From: Ruminiclostridium papyrosolvens C7
GTDB taxonomy: Bacteria; Bacillota; Clostridia; Acetivibrionales; DSM-1351
Length of the DNA: 64,000 nucleotides
NCBI RefSeq assembly: GCF_000421965.1
Contig: NZ_ATAY01000088.1
Coordinates: 1 to 64,000 of the forward strand
Direction of reading: 5' to 3'
The position numbers and the translations under genes are program-made. The notes beneath the pieces are model-generated. The model was given only the letters and a program-made list of their open reading frames with translations. It searched no databases and had not been told where the DNA came from. Below, piece after piece: positions 15,682 through 24,791 of the stretch. The first letter of the stretch is position 1; each line of letters opens with the position of its first letter.

Positions 15682-18060
15682 TTATTTAAGCTCCACCACT
15701 GTAACACCGTTTTCGCCTTCACCCAGTTTACCAATTCTGAAGCTTTTTATATGAGGATTATGCTTCAGGTGCTGATGGAGTCCGGCTCTCAAAGCTCCGG
15801 TACCTTTTCCGTGAATAAGTGTTACTTCTCCCATACCTGCTATACTTGCATCATCAAGATACTTATCAACAACGTCAACGGCCTCACTGAGCATCATTCC
15901 ACGCAAATCAATTTCAGTTGACATATTCTGTGCTTTAGAAACACCTATTTTACCCATTCCGGTTCTTTGTATCTGCTGTTTCTGCTCATCTACCAATTTA
16001 AGGTTTGATATGTGAACATTTATTTTCATAATTCCTGCCTGAACCTGTGCTTCTCCATTCTTATCCGGTAGAGATAAAATCGTTCCTCTCTGGTTAAGGT
16101 TAACTATTAATACAGTATCACCGGGTTTGAGATTTTTAGGCGGTTTCACTAGCCCCTGTCTAGGCATTATAGACTCAACCAGAGAATCATCCAAATTGTT
16201 TATACTCTTGTTAAGTCTTTGACGAAGTTCCTCAGTTTGTCTTCGAACTTCAGCCTCTTCCTGCTCTTTTGCCAGTCTTTTCATTTCTGAAACCAGCTCG
16301 TCAGCTTGACGTTTTGAATCTGTTAGAATCCGTCGTGCTTCTTCACGAGCCTTTCGAAGTTCGCTTTCCTTCTGGGCTGCTAATCTCCTTTTTTGCTCCT
16401 CCAAATCCTTTTTAAGTCGTTCCGCTTCCTGCCTGTAGCTTTCGGCACGCATTTTCTCTTTTTCGGCTTCGCTACGGTTCTTTTCTATACTTAATAGTAT
16501 ATCCTCAAACCTTATGTCCTCCTGAGACAGAAACTCCTTTGACCTTTCTATTATGTCATCCGTCAGACCAAGCCTTTTAGAAATGGCAAATGCATTACTC
16601 TTTCCGGGTACTCCTATAAGAAGCCTATAGGTAGGTCTCAGCGTTTCTACGTCAAATTCGCAGGATGCATTTTCAACTCCTGTAGTAGAAATAGCATATA
16701 CCTTAAGTTCGCTATAGTGTGTTGTTGCCAGAGTTGTAGCACCCATCTGGTGCAGAGATTCAAGAATTGACATAGCCAGAGCTGCCCCTTCTGTGGGGTC
16801 TGTCCCTGCCCCTAACTCATCCAGCAGTATCAGTGACTTGTTGTTGACACCGCCTAGTATATCCACAATATTCTTCATATGGGATGAAAATGTACTAAGG
16901 CTTTGTTCAATGCTTTGCTCGTCCCCAATGTCCGCATAAATCTTTTCAAATACACTCATCTCAGTTCCCTCATTTGCAGGAACCAGAAGCCCCGACTGTA
17001 CCATTAAAGTAAACAGTCCCACTGTTTTAAGGGATACGGTTTTCCCCCCTGTATTAGGCCCGGTAACAATCAATGAACTGAATTTTTCACCAATCCAGAA
17101 ATCAATTGGTACTACTTTTTGAGGATCAAGAAGAGGGTGTCTCCCTTTTTTAATAATGATTTTGCCGGTATCATTGATTCTAGGACAAATACATTTATAA
17201 TCTACTGCCAGTTTTGCCTTTGCAAAAATAAAATCAAGCCTTGCCATTATACTCATGTTTGCATTCAACTGTGGCAATATCAGAGAAGCATCCTGAGACA
17301 GCTCGGCAAGTATCCTGTCTATCTCCGTTTGCTCCTTCACTCTAAGCTGTTTTATACTGTTGTTCGCTTCAACGACCGCCATTGGCTCAATAAACAATGT
17401 TGCACCACTGGCAGAAGAATCATGCACTAACCCTGGTATATCTCCCTTGTGCTCCTGTTTTACAGGGATTACATACCTGTCCCCCCTCATGGTCACAACA
17501 GATTCTTGAATAAACTTCTGATATTTTGTGGAACGAATAATGGAGTTCAGCCTATCCTTAATAGACACCTGCTGCTCCTTAATCTGGCGTCTGATGCTGC
17601 TTAGTGCAGGGCTTGCGTTATCAGCAATCTCATCTTCGCTTAATATGCAGTTCTCAATTTTCTGTTCCAACCTCTGATTTGATTCAAGACAGGATATCAG
17701 TTCATTGACCACATTGGAGTTATTTTCATCTAGTTTATCGTTAATATATCCTTTTAGCCTTCTGGCAGCTCTTAATACTCCCGCAAGGCGCAGTAATTCG
17801 CTTGGATTAAGCACGCCCCCCATATCAAGCCTTTTAAGGGTCATCCTGATATCCGTAATTCCTCCAAGAGGCGGTGAACCCCTTTTCAATACACAACTTA
17901 CACCGTCATTGGTCTCTGACAGCATTTTCTCAACCGCCCTTAAATCAGTTTGAGGAGTTAGCTCTAAAACAAGCTCCCTCCCCAATTCAGATGCGGTCAA
18001 GCCTTTTAATTTATCAATAATTTTATCAAATTCAAGTACTCTTTGAGTTTTTTCATTCAT
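15682..18060 (-). CDS. mutS2: MutS2 (Smr-containing ATPase)
   Basis: About 792 residues: MutS core with lever helices, P-loop TGPNTGGKT (about 333-341), Walker B LILLDELGAGTDP, a long Lys/Glu/Arg-rich coiled coil (about 500-630), a KOW-like segment (GDTVLIVNLNQRG), and a C-terminal Smr domain with LRG and HGKGTGALR motifs. MutS2 suppresses recombination in some bacteria and, in B. subtilis, handles collided ribosomes. The start at 18060 (MNEKTQ) has GGAAGGA upstream and fits the family; an upstream in-frame ATG at 18090 does not. A second, Smr-less paralogue lies at 60808. Confidence 0.95.
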   Translation of the reverse strand: MNEKTQRVLEFDKIIDKLKGLTASELGRELVLELTPQTDLRAVEKMLSETNDGVSCVLKRGSPPLGGITDIRMTLKRLDMGGVLNPSELLRLAGVLRAARRLKGYINDKLDENNSNVVNELISCLESNQRLEQKIENCILSEDEIADNASPALSSIRRQIKEQQVSIKDRLNSIIRSTKYQKFIQESVVTMRGDRYVIPVKQEHKGDIPGLVHDSSASGATLFIEPMAVVEANNSIKQLRVKEQTEIDRILAELSQDASLILPQLNANMSIMARLDFIFAKAKLAVDYKCICPRINDTGKIIIKKGRHPLLDPQKVVPIDFWIGEKFSSLIVTGPNTGGKTVSLKTVGLFTLMVQSGLLVPANEGTEMSVFEKIYADIGDEQSIEQSLSTFSSHMKNIVDILGGVNNKSLILLDELGAGTDPTEGAALAMSILESLHQMGATTLATTHYSELKVYAISTTGVENASCEFDVETLRPTYRLLIGVPGKSNAFAISKRLGLTDDIIERSKEFLSQEDIRFEDILLSIEKNRSEAEKEKMRAESYRQEAERLKKDLEEQKRRLAAQKESELRKAREEARRILTDSKRQADELVSEMKRLAKEQEEAEVRRQTEELRQRLNKSINNLDDSLVESIMPRQGLVKPPKNLKPGDTVLIVNLNQRGTILSLPDKNGEAQVQAGIMKINVHISNLKLVDEQKQQIQRTGMGKIGVSKAQNMSTEIDLRGMMLSEAVDVVDKYLDDASIAGMGEVTLIHGKGTGALRAGLHQHLKHNPHIKSFRIGKLGEGENGVTVVELK

Positions 18061-18119
18061 AAGATAATCCTTCCAATTCATATGAAACATCAGCTTCTAT
18101 GATGATTTGGAAGTTTGAA

Positions 18120-19799
18120 TCATGAAGATTCAAACTTTTTATGATCATCCTGACGAAGCTGTGCTCTTTTTATTTTTCCACTAATTGTTTTTGGTAATTC
18201 ATCAACAAATTCTATTATTCTGGGATATTTGTATGGTGCCGTAACTTTCTTTACATAATTCTGAATTTCCTTTTTCAATTCATCCGAAGGCTGATAACCT
18301 TTTGCAAGAACAATTGTTGCCTTTACAACCGTACCCCTTATACTGTCAGGTGCACCGGTAACGGCACATTCTACAACTGACGGATGCTCAATTACAGCAC
18401 TTTCTACTTCAAAGGGACTTATTCTGTAGCCCGATGCTTTTATAACATCGTCATTTCTTCCTACAAACCACAGGTAGCCATGCTCGTCCTTGTAAACAAC
18501 ATCACCTGTATGGTACGTGTTATTATACCACACTCTTGCCGTTGATTCAGGGTCTTTATAATATCCGCAGAACAACCCTGCGGGCTTATTGGTATCAACA
18601 TCCCTTATTACTAATTCGCCTTCTACTCCAACCTGGCAGGAGTTTCCTTCTTCATCCACTACATCAATGTTGTAGGCAGGATTCGGCATTCCCATCGCAC
18701 CGGGGTCTACCGGCAACCATTCATAATTTGCTACAATTACGGTAGTTTCAGTCTGTCCGAAGCCATTTAATATTTCATGTCCCGTCAGCTTTATAAACCT
18801 GTTGAAAATCTCAGGATTCAAAGGTTCCCCTGCTGTTGAACAGTGCGTCAGAGATGATAAATCATATTTTGTAATATCATGTTGAAGCATAAACCTGTAA
18901 ATTGTAGGCGGAGCACAGAAAGTCTTTATTTGATATTTTTCTATTTTCTCAAGCAGATTGCAAGGATCAAATCTATCCATATCATATAAAAATTGTACTG
19001 CACCGCATATCCATTGCCCAAAAAGCTTGCCCCATGCAAATTTTGCCCAACCTGAATCGGCAACTGTCAGGTGCAGTCCATTCTCAACAACTCTGTGCCA
19101 GTACTTAGCGGTAACAATATGTCCCAGCGGATATGTAAAATCATGTATGGACATTTTAGGCATACTGGTGGTGCCTGACGTAAAATAGATTATCATATAG
19201 TCTTTATTTTGAGTATCCACTTCTCCTTCAGGCCTTATCCAGTTATCGGAAAATCCTTCTATGTCCTTATCATAATCCAGCCATTTATCCTTGGTTCCGC
19301 CAACCAATATGTACTTTTTAACAGTTGGGGAATCTTCCATTGAATTCTCAACATGTTCAATAATTGCCGAATCATTATATGCTATAATAGCCTTTACTTC
19401 TGCTGCGTTGTTTCTATATACTATGTCCTTCTTCATTAGCTGGTTTGTGGAAGGAATAAAGGTAATGCCTATTTTCATGGCAGCCAATGCAAAGAAATAA
19501 AATTCATATCTTCTTCTTAATATGAACATTACCTTGTCTCCCTTGCCTAATCCGTTGGCAACCAGATAATTGGCAGTCATGTCTGACCAGTACTTCAAAT
19601 CTCCGAAAGTAAACTTCTTTTCGTTTCCGTGGTCATCGCACCACACCAACGCAAGTCTATCAGGTTCCAGTCTCGCATACTCATCTATTATGTCATAAGC
19701 AAAGTTGAAGTTAGATGGAACGTTTAGCTTAAAGTTCTCTCTAAAATCCTCATAGGATTCAAAATCAGTTTTACTCAAATATCGTGTTTCCAAACTCAT
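18120..19799 (-). CDS. AMP-forming acyl-CoA synthetase
   Basis: About 559 residues of the ANL superfamily. The phosphate-binding motif is YFTSGTTSMPKM, followed by NGFGQTE, YHTGD and the C-terminal hinge/lysine region with PKTISGKIKR. It activates an organic or fatty acid to acyl-AMP and then acyl-CoA; resemblance is to medium-chain ACSM-like enzymes rather than acetyl-CoA synthetase. The start at 19799 (MSLETR) follows GGGAGG; the ATG at 19820 is too early. It is co-directional with, and 40 nt after, an XRE-cupin regulator, which suggests substrate-linked control. Confidence 0.9.
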   Translation of the reverse strand: MSLETRYLSKTDFESYEDFRENFKLNVPSNFNFAYDIIDEYARLEPDRLALVWCDDHGNEKKFTFGDLKYWSDMTANYLVANGLGKGDKVMFILRRRYEFYFFALAAMKIGITFIPSTNQLMKKDIVYRNNAAEVKAIIAYNDSAIIEHVENSMEDSPTVKKYILVGGTKDKWLDYDKDIEGFSDNWIRPEGEVDTQNKDYMIIYFTSGTTSMPKMSIHDFTYPLGHIVTAKYWHRVVENGLHLTVADSGWAKFAWGKLFGQWICGAVQFLYDMDRFDPCNLLEKIEKYQIKTFCAPPTIYRFMLQHDITKYDLSSLTHCSTAGEPLNPEIFNRFIKLTGHEILNGFGQTETTVIVANYEWLPVDPGAMGMPNPAYNIDVVDEEGNSCQVGVEGELVIRDVDTNKPAGLFCGYYKDPESTARVWYNNTYHTGDVVYKDEHGYLWFVGRNDDVIKASGYRISPFEVESAVIEHPSVVECAVTGAPDSIRGTVVKATIVLAKGYQPSDELKKEIQNYVKKVTAPYKYPRIIEFVDELPKTISGKIKRAQLRQDDHKKFESS

Positions 19800-19839
19800 T
19801 CGTATATCCTCCCAATACATTTAAACCATATTTTTTAAA

Positions 19840-20388
19840 TTAAAGTAAAATTATCGTAAGGAATCTGGCTTCCTTACCGTCCAAGGCAATCTGTTTGTGA
19901 GGAAGTGAAGAGTTGAAATATAAAGAATCCCCTGGTTCCAAATCAAATTTTTCTTTCCCTATTAAGACCTGCATTTTCCCTTCAAGACAGTAATTAAACT
20001 CCTGTCCTTTATGAGAAACCATTTCAGGACTATTTCCCGGATCAAGTACAACAAGCATAGGTTCTATTTTTCTGTTGGAGTATTTGTAAGCAAGACTTTC
20101 AAAACTGTACTGGTCATATCTTTCAACTTTGAGACCTTCACCTTTTTTAACGTGGCATATATCATGGAGCTTTGGTGATGTTCCAGTTAAAATTTCAGTA
20201 ATGTTGACCGTATAAATCTCTGCCAACTCATATAAAAGGCTGACAGGAATATCGTCTTCGGCATTTTCGTATGATTTATATTGTGCAAGCTTAACTCCCA
20301 GCTGCTCTGCAACTTCTTCCTCGGTAGACCCTGCGAGAAGCCTGAGTCCCTTTATTCTGACAGCAATGTCTTTGACTTTTTCATTCAT
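19840..20388 (-). CDS. XRE-cupin transcriptional regulator
   Basis: About 182 residues: an N-terminal lambda-repressor-type HTH (GSTEEEVAEQLGVKLAQYKSYEN) and a C-terminal cupin with the GQEFNYCLEG and GDSLYFNSSLPH motifs. This is a two-domain sensor-regulator, with the cupin expected to bind a small ligand. The start at 20388 (MNEKVK) has GGAGG 8 nt upstream; the ATG at 20403 overlaps that site. The acyl-CoA synthetase downstream is the probable target and the substrate or product the likely effector. Confidence 0.85.
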   Translation of the reverse strand: MNEKVKDIAVRIKGLRLLAGSTEEEVAEQLGVKLAQYKSYENAEDDIPVSLLYELAEIYTVNITEILTGTSPKLHDICHVKKGEGLKVERYDQYSFESLAYKYSNRKIEPMLVVLDPGNSPEMVSHKGQEFNYCLEGKMQVLIGKEKFDLEPGDSLYFNSSLPHKQIALDGKEARFLTIILL

Positions 20389-20500
20389 ATTTAAAACCTC
20401 CATGAGTGTTATAACAATGTAAATATTGCCTAAAAAATAACAACAATATTCTTATTATAGCATATTTAGCCAAGGAGGTTTACTATATTTTATCTATTCA

Positions 20501-20788
20501 TTATCTGATTTTTTTTCTCAGGACGGGATACAACCAGAAACCAAGAGTCATGGTTATAAGACAGGCAGAAATACCAAAAAGAGATGGCATTGACCTTAAA
20601 AAAAGAGTTTGAAATGTTGTTTCAGAGGTTCTTTCCATATAAATGGCAGAATTGAATATAATGTACGTAAAAAAGAAGGCAATTCCCAGCAACTGAAATG
20701 CATAATGCTGCTTTAGCAGATTAACTGCGAAGCCTGCAATAAATATTATTATAAAAACTGCTATTGAATACGAAAAAGCAGGTGACAT
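20501..20788 (-). CDS. Small three-TM membrane protein, unknown
   Basis: About 95 residues with three hydrophobic helices (about 5-24, 33-51, 66-87) and a basic C-terminus (RKKIR). No family was recognised. The start at 20788 is chosen because GGAGG lies 7 nt upstream; a longer frame begins at 20815 without a site. It lies alone between an apparent terminator and the regulator at 19840. Confidence 0.6.
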   Translation of the reverse strand: MSPAFSYSIAVFIIIFIAGFAVNLLKQHYAFQLLGIAFFFTYIIFNSAIYMERTSETTFQTLFLRSMPSLFGISACLITMTLGFWLYPVLRKKIR

Positions 20789-20816
20789 AAATAACCTCCA
20801 TTTGATTTTACGCATT

Positions 20817-20864
20817 AAAAAAGCACTGAATACTTTACAAATATTGTAATATACTAAGTGCTTT
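20817..20864 (-). terminator. Terminator for 20912-21427
   Basis: A long hairpin with AAAGCACT/AGTGCTTT arms and a second paired part TATTACAA/TTGTAAAGTA; the minus-strand product ends in TTTTTT. Confidence 0.8.
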
Positions 20865-20911
20865 AATACAAATTATTTCTCAGTTAAAGGAAATCAAGAC
20901 TAAATAACTAA

Positions 20912-21427
20912 TTATATTTTAAGTTTTGGTTTTAGTGTAGACGAATAAAACCTTATAAATAAAGTGTACACATAGTCGTACACTAAAAAAACTATTTCCA
21001 TCAAAGCTGCAACTATATACACAGGAGCAGCTAATTCAACACCCGCCATTATAAATTCCTTTAGAAATACAAACCCAAGGAGCAAACATATATTAAAATA
21101 AACCAACTTTAATATATATTCAAAAACTCTGCTTTGCCGTCTTTCAAAATATAGTTTTAGCAGTCCGTAAACTCCAAAAAACACTATATATGGCAGTACT
21201 TCAAGTCTTGGAATCAAAACCGCCGACAAAACAGCAGATGCAGCGTAAAAAGTCCATCCTGCTTTTGAGCCGAATTCAATTATCATAATTGCACAAAAAA
21301 GCGAACTTACTGCATATAACGAAAGCCTGCTGGTAGGTAAAACAGATGCAAGAAATACACATATGACGGTAAACCCAAGAAGAATTCCGCTTAATGTAAT
21401 TTTTTTGGCTCTTGTTGCGTTATTCAT
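20912..21427 (-). CDS. Polytopic membrane protein, unknown
   Basis: 171 residues with about five hydrophobic helices and a short basic tail (KPKLKI). The general build recalls small ECF S-component-like or YybS-like membrane proteins, but no diagnostic motif was seen and no function is proposed. The ATG has GAGGTAG upstream. The gene is 34 nt downstream of the DnaJ-like gene and likely shares its transcript. Confidence 0.65.
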   Translation of the reverse strand: MNNATRAKKITLSGILLGFTVICVFLASVLPTSRLSLYAVSSLFCAIMIIEFGSKAGWTFYAASAVLSAVLIPRLEVLPYIVFFGVYGLLKLYFERRQSRVFEYILKLVYFNICLLLGFVFLKEFIMAGVELAAPVYIVAALMEIVFLVYDYVYTLFIRFYSSTLKPKLKI

Positions 21428-21461
21428 ATCTACCTCATAAATTAAGTTTAAATCTGGAGTA

Positions 21462-22112
21462 TTAGCAGCAAGAAATTAAATCTCCCCCACAGCACTCACA
21501 CATTGAATCAGAACACCATAAACAAGTACACATATCGCAAAAGCTAGGTCCTGCACCGTATCCACGATTAGCAGCATTACCCCTGTACATGTTATTACTT
21601 ACATTTATCCGGTTAAGTGCGTCCCTGTATTCATAGTTTGAAGGGTCCATGTTTACAGCCTGCTTGATATTCATTATAGCTTCATTGTACCAACCTTTTT
21701 TCATAAAGACCAGACCGCGAAGGTAAAACCATTCGGCGCTTCTGTTTTGAATGCTTTCAAGTAGTGATTCCGCAGCTGCAATGTTACCTGAATTTATATA
21801 CATTCTTACCTGCCGGAAGTTGTCTCCCCCTGCATTTCCACCCGCTGCACCTCCAAAACCTGAAGCCCCGGGTGCTCCGCTTCTGCCACTCCAGCCATTG
21901 CTGGTTTTGGCGGTCTGACCTTTTCCCGTAAGATACTCATATGCTTCATTTACTTCTCTGAGTTTTTCTTCTGCGAGTTTGGAAAGAGGATTATCCTGAT
22001 ATTGATCCGGATGATATTTCTTTACCTGTTCTCTGTATGCTTTTTTTATTTCTTCTTCTGATGCTCCCTCACTTACTCCTAGTACTTCATATGGATTTTT
22101 CACCTTTACCAC
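21462..22112 (-). CDS. DnaJ-domain TPR protein with Cys-rich tail
   Basis: 216 residues. The J domain (about 5-65) has the HPD motif (KKYHPDQY). A Gly-rich linker follows, then a TPR-like helical repeat ([19 protein letters not shown]), and a C-terminus with nine or so cysteines ([15 protein letters not shown]). The J domain should stimulate a DnaK; the tail may bind metal. It begins with GTG after AGAGGAG and overlaps the gene upstream by 26 nt, so the two are translationally coupled. Confidence 0.85.
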   Translation of the reverse strand: MVKVKNPYEVLGVSEGASEEEIKKAYREQVKKYHPDQYQDNPLSKLAEEKLREVNEAYEYLTGKGQTAKTSNGWSGRSGAPGASGFGGAAGGNAGGDNFRQVRMYINSGNIAAAESLLESIQNRSAEWFYLRGLVFMKKGWYNEAIMNIKQAVNMDPSNYEYRDALNRINVSNNMYRGNAANRGYGAGPSFCDMCTCLWCSDSMCECCGGDLISCC

Positions 22113-22965
22113 AACTCCTCTGGCACAATATTTTATCCGTTTTACTTAACATACCTATATATAAAATGTTCTCCAATATTCCTTTGTTTTCTTTTAAACT
22201 AAGCAATTCAAATGCCTTGGATGCTTCCTGCAAGCAATATAATACCGTAAACTCCGCCTGACTCTTGATTTCATTCTTAAAAACCGCTAAATTTTGTCCC
22301 GTGTAATTGAACTTAGTAAGAAACGGGTTGTAGCTGGAATTTTTCATATCGTCTTGCATATCGTCAAAAGCATCCACCAAATATATCCATTTCCCGATAT
22401 TATAACCCATCCATCTTAAAATTTGTCTGGTTTTATCATCTAGTCTATCGTAGTCCAAAACCTCTTCCATCAGCTTTGCAAAAGGTTCTGCTGCAGCATC
22501 TATGGAATTGCACTTTTCCTTTTCAAGAATAGACAAGTCGCTTAGTCTTTGGTTAATTATAGCACACTTTTGCGGATATTCCACAACTAACTTTCCATAT
22601 GCTCTTTTAAAAGCAGCCATACCCGCCAGCGCTATTTTCGATTTGTCATCATTCCACTTATCTTTCATATTATTATACGCTAAAATGATATTTATGTCGG
22701 AAGAATAATCAATAATTTCATTATGGGTTACAAAAGATTTTTTAAATGGATGAACAATACACCTTTCCTTGGTGAGACCTGTTTTTATATTAAGTACAGA
22801 ACCTAAAAGGAGTGCCAGAAAAGCGGCATCATAAGTCAGCGTCATTCTTTTAATCTGTCCGTGTCTTTTGCCTATTGATTTACACACACCGCAATAATAC
22901 GCCCTGTAAATGTCAAATTCTTTTATTTTTAATTCCGGTTTTTCCGGCATTATATAACCGAACAT
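22087..22965 (-). CDS. DUF5685-like protein paired with DnaJ protein
   Basis: 292 residues, all-helical in appearance, beginning [17 protein letters not shown] with an early CGVC. I believe it belongs to the DUF5685 family, recalled from its start and DnaJ linkage. A mid-C-terminal aspartate cluster ([11 protein letters not shown], about 198-208) resembles metal-binding DDxxD-type motifs of isoprenoid synthase folds, but this is only a visual resemblance. The function is unknown. Overlap with the J-protein gene suggests a client or partner relation. Confidence 0.65.
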   Translation of the reverse strand: MFGYIMPEKPELKIKEFDIYRAYYCGVCKSIGKRHGQIKRMTLTYDAAFLALLLGSVLNIKTGLTKERCIVHPFKKSFVTHNEIIDYSSDINIILAYNNMKDKWNDDKSKIALAGMAAFKRAYGKLVVEYPQKCAIINQRLSDLSILEKEKCNSIDAAAEPFAKLMEEVLDYDRLDDKTRQILRWMGYNIGKWIYLVDAFDDMQDDMKNSSYNPFLTKFNYTGQNLAVFKNEIKSQAEFTVLYCLQEASKAFELLSLKENKGILENILYIGMLSKTDKILCQRSCGKGEKSI

Positions 22966-23016
22966 TTTATCCTCCGTTGATAAACACTGCTGCGACCTTT
23001 TAAAACCACTATTATT

Positions 23017-23045
23017 TTAAAAAGGTACACAAAATGTGTACCTTT
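23017..23045 (-). terminator. Terminator upstream of pgsA 3' end side
   Basis: An inverted repeat AAAGGTACACA/TGTGTACCTTT around AAA, followed on the minus strand by TTTTTAAAAT. It lies downstream of the DUF5685-like gene start region and separates that gene from pgsA at 23061. By orientation it ends transcripts entering from the plus side or reading out of pgsA. Confidence 0.7.
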
Positions 23046-23060
23046 ACATATAGCTGCAAT

Positions 23061-23624
23061 TTACTTGTTTTTTTTCTCATTATAATCCTTGGAGAATCTA
23101 AAATAAATAATTATATACATTGTTAGTGCAAACAACGTACAAGCTACTGCCAAACCTATTGCAACATAAATAGCATTTAATGCATAATCGCTGTCGCCAG
23201 CTACAATTTTAAGTATAATAGTTGCCAGTATTGCAAAATAAAATATCACTGTGGCTAACTTACCGTACCAGTTGGCTCCTATAACCGTTCTTCCCTTTTT
23301 ATACACCATTATACCGCCCACTAGCATTAAAGACTCCTTAATTACAACAATAACCAAAACAACTAAAGGTATAAATTTATGTAGTACAAGAAAGACCAAT
23401 GCTGTTATCTGCATAAGCTTATCAGCCAAAGGGTCAAAAACCTTACCCCATTTTGTAATTAAATTATACTTTCTGGCAATATAGCCGTCAAGTACATCTG
23501 TAAACCCGCCAAAAGCGAATAAAATAATGGCTATAGTATATTTTTCACAGTAAATAAAGTAACCTAGAAAAGGCACTAATATGAGTCTTAAAAATGTTAA
23601 AGCGTTTGGAATATATTTTCTCAC
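23061..23624 (-). CDS. pgsA: CDP-diacylglycerol-glycerol-3-phosphate phosphatidyltransferase
   Basis: 187 residues with about four membrane helices. The CDP-alcohol phosphotransferase signature is intact: DVLDGYIARKYNLITKWGK, then VFDPLADKL (D-G-x2-A-R...G...D...D). It makes phosphatidylglycerophosphate, the committed step to phosphatidylglycerol and cardiolipin, in the membrane. The length is normal. Confidence 0.93.
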   Translation of the reverse strand: MRKYIPNALTFLRLILVPFLGYFIYCEKYTIAIILFAFGGFTDVLDGYIARKYNLITKWGKVFDPLADKLMQITALVFLVLHKFIPLVVLVIVVIKESLMLVGGIMVYKKGRTVIGANWYGKLATVIFYFAILATIILKIVAGDSDYALNAIYVAIGLAVACTLFALTMYIIIYFRFSKDYNEKKNK

Positions 23625-23728
23625 CAGTACACCACCTGATTACCAATATTAGAGTAAATAGCACACATAGTTTATCATAATGTGTCATTTAAATGCAATA
23701 ACTTCTTATTTCTTCAACTTACATAACT

Positions 23729-24154
23729 TTAGTCATCCCTTGCCGCTTTTTCAATGATTTCATAAAGTTCGGGAAAATGTTTTTGCAAGTTTATAGGCTT
23801 TAAATCACAGGTGGTCCAAACATGAGAGGTTTCTCCCGTTGTAATAGGATTTTCCATATTATCCGATTTAAATACCTCATATTTAAAATTCAGTCTAGCT
23901 TTTGAGTAACTTTTGATACTTGTCCTTACTATTATATTATCCTCATATGTAGATGAGTTGATATATTTACAATGCAACTCCAATAGGGGCAACATTATCC
24001 CCAATGATTCCACACGTGAATAAGATATTCCGCTTTGTTTTATAAATTCTGTTCTGCCTACTTCAAACCATACGGGGTAATTAGAATGGTGAACAATGCC
24101 CATCCTGTCTGTTTCAGCATACCTGACTGTTAACGGTACATCTATATATAGCAT
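23729..24154 (-). CDS. YbgC/FadM-type hotdog acyl-CoA thioesterase
   Basis: 141 residues. The 4HBT signature is seen near the N-terminus (VRYAETDRMGIVHHSNYPVW) with the catalytic Asp in place of the usual position and a following FEVGRTEF. It hydrolyses acyl-CoA thioesters; the substrate is not predictable. The ATG follows AAGGAG. Nothing in the context ties it to a pathway. Confidence 0.88.
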   Translation of the reverse strand: MLYIDVPLTVRYAETDRMGIVHHSNYPVWFEVGRTEFIKQSGISYSRVESLGIMLPLLELHCKYINSSTYEDNIIVRTSIKSYSKARLNFKYEVFKSDNMENPITTGETSHVWTTCDLKPINLQKHFPELYEIIEKAARDD

Positions 24155-24222
24155 ACGATCATTCTCCTTAAAAAGTATGATAATTATTTTACAAATAATA
24201 ATATTTTTGTCTTATAAGCAGT

Positions 24223-24252
24223 AGTAGCTCCGGGCAAAAGCTCGGAGCTACT
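24223..24252. terminator. Hairpin after the 67-residue ORF
   Basis: A 10-bp perfect stem AGTAGCTCCG/CGGAGCTACT. The T-tail is poor on the minus strand, so termination is uncertain. Confidence 0.5.
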
Positions 24253-24266
24253 ATCATTCATTTTTA

Positions 24267-24470
24267 TTAATAACCCGTTTCAATGATTACGCTATGTGCT
24301 TCTTCCACCTCTGCTTCAGGAACGAGAACTTCATAATAATTGTCATTATTTTCATGATTTTTACTTATAGGTCTCAGTTTCACAAGAATACCCTCATTGG
24401 ACAAAAGCTCCTGAAGCTGATTAGCAACATCTTTGCTTTGGGCCATATATACCACTGTCCACATTATCAT
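24267..24470 (-). CDS. Small DUF2007-like protein
   Basis: 67 residues: a compact alpha-beta protein (MWTVVYMAQSKDVANQL then LLSNEGILVKLRPI and YEVLVPEAEVEEAH). Short clostridial proteins of this kind are sometimes labelled glutamate decarboxylase, which the size rules out. It resembles DUF2007 putative signal-transducing proteins. The gene lies 20 nt after mtrB and probably shares its message. The start could also be the ATG two codons later. Confidence 0.7.
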   Translation of the reverse strand: MIMWTVVYMAQSKDVANQLQELLSNEGILVKLRPISKNHENNDNYYEVLVPEAEVEEAHSVIIETGY

Positions 24471-24490
24471 CTACACTACCTTTCAAATTG

Positions 24491-24724
24491 TTATTCACCG
24501 CTTTGAATAGTACCATATCTGCAATAAACAGTGGCCTTGCCCCTTATTTTTATCGCAGAAGTATTCTCTGTAAATTGCGCCAAAAGAACTTCGCCCTTAT
24601 CCAACTTCTCGGTATGATGAAATTTTGTATCCCTTCCACGCGTTAACCCGATAATCGTGACCCCGTTTTCCCCAGCTTTAATAGCAACGTACTCACCAGA
24701 TAACTTATCCTCCAGGTTGTCCAT
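24491..24724 (-). CDS. mtrB: Trp RNA-binding attenuation protein TRAP (MtrB)
   Basis: 77 residues closely matching B. subtilis [23 protein letters not shown] and FTE-TSAIK-RG. The RNA-binding residues equivalent to Lys37, Lys56 and Arg58 are present (K40, K59, R61 here), as are the Thr residues that contact tryptophan. TRAP forms an 11-mer ring that binds (G/U)AG repeats in trp leader RNA when loaded with tryptophan. The start at 24724 is used because GAGGTGG precedes it; the longer GTG frame from 24742 contains that site. It lies 67 nt after dnaE. No trp genes or anti-TRAP are in the window. Confidence 0.93.
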   Translation of the reverse strand: MDNLEDKLSGEYVAIKAGENGVTIIGLTRGRDTKFHHTEKLDKGEVLLAQFTENTSAIKIRGKATVYCRYGTIQSGE

Positions 24725-24791
24725 ATATAACCACCTCGACACTTATATTATATTATTTTGTACAAAAAATCAATATTTGGCTACTTATTCG

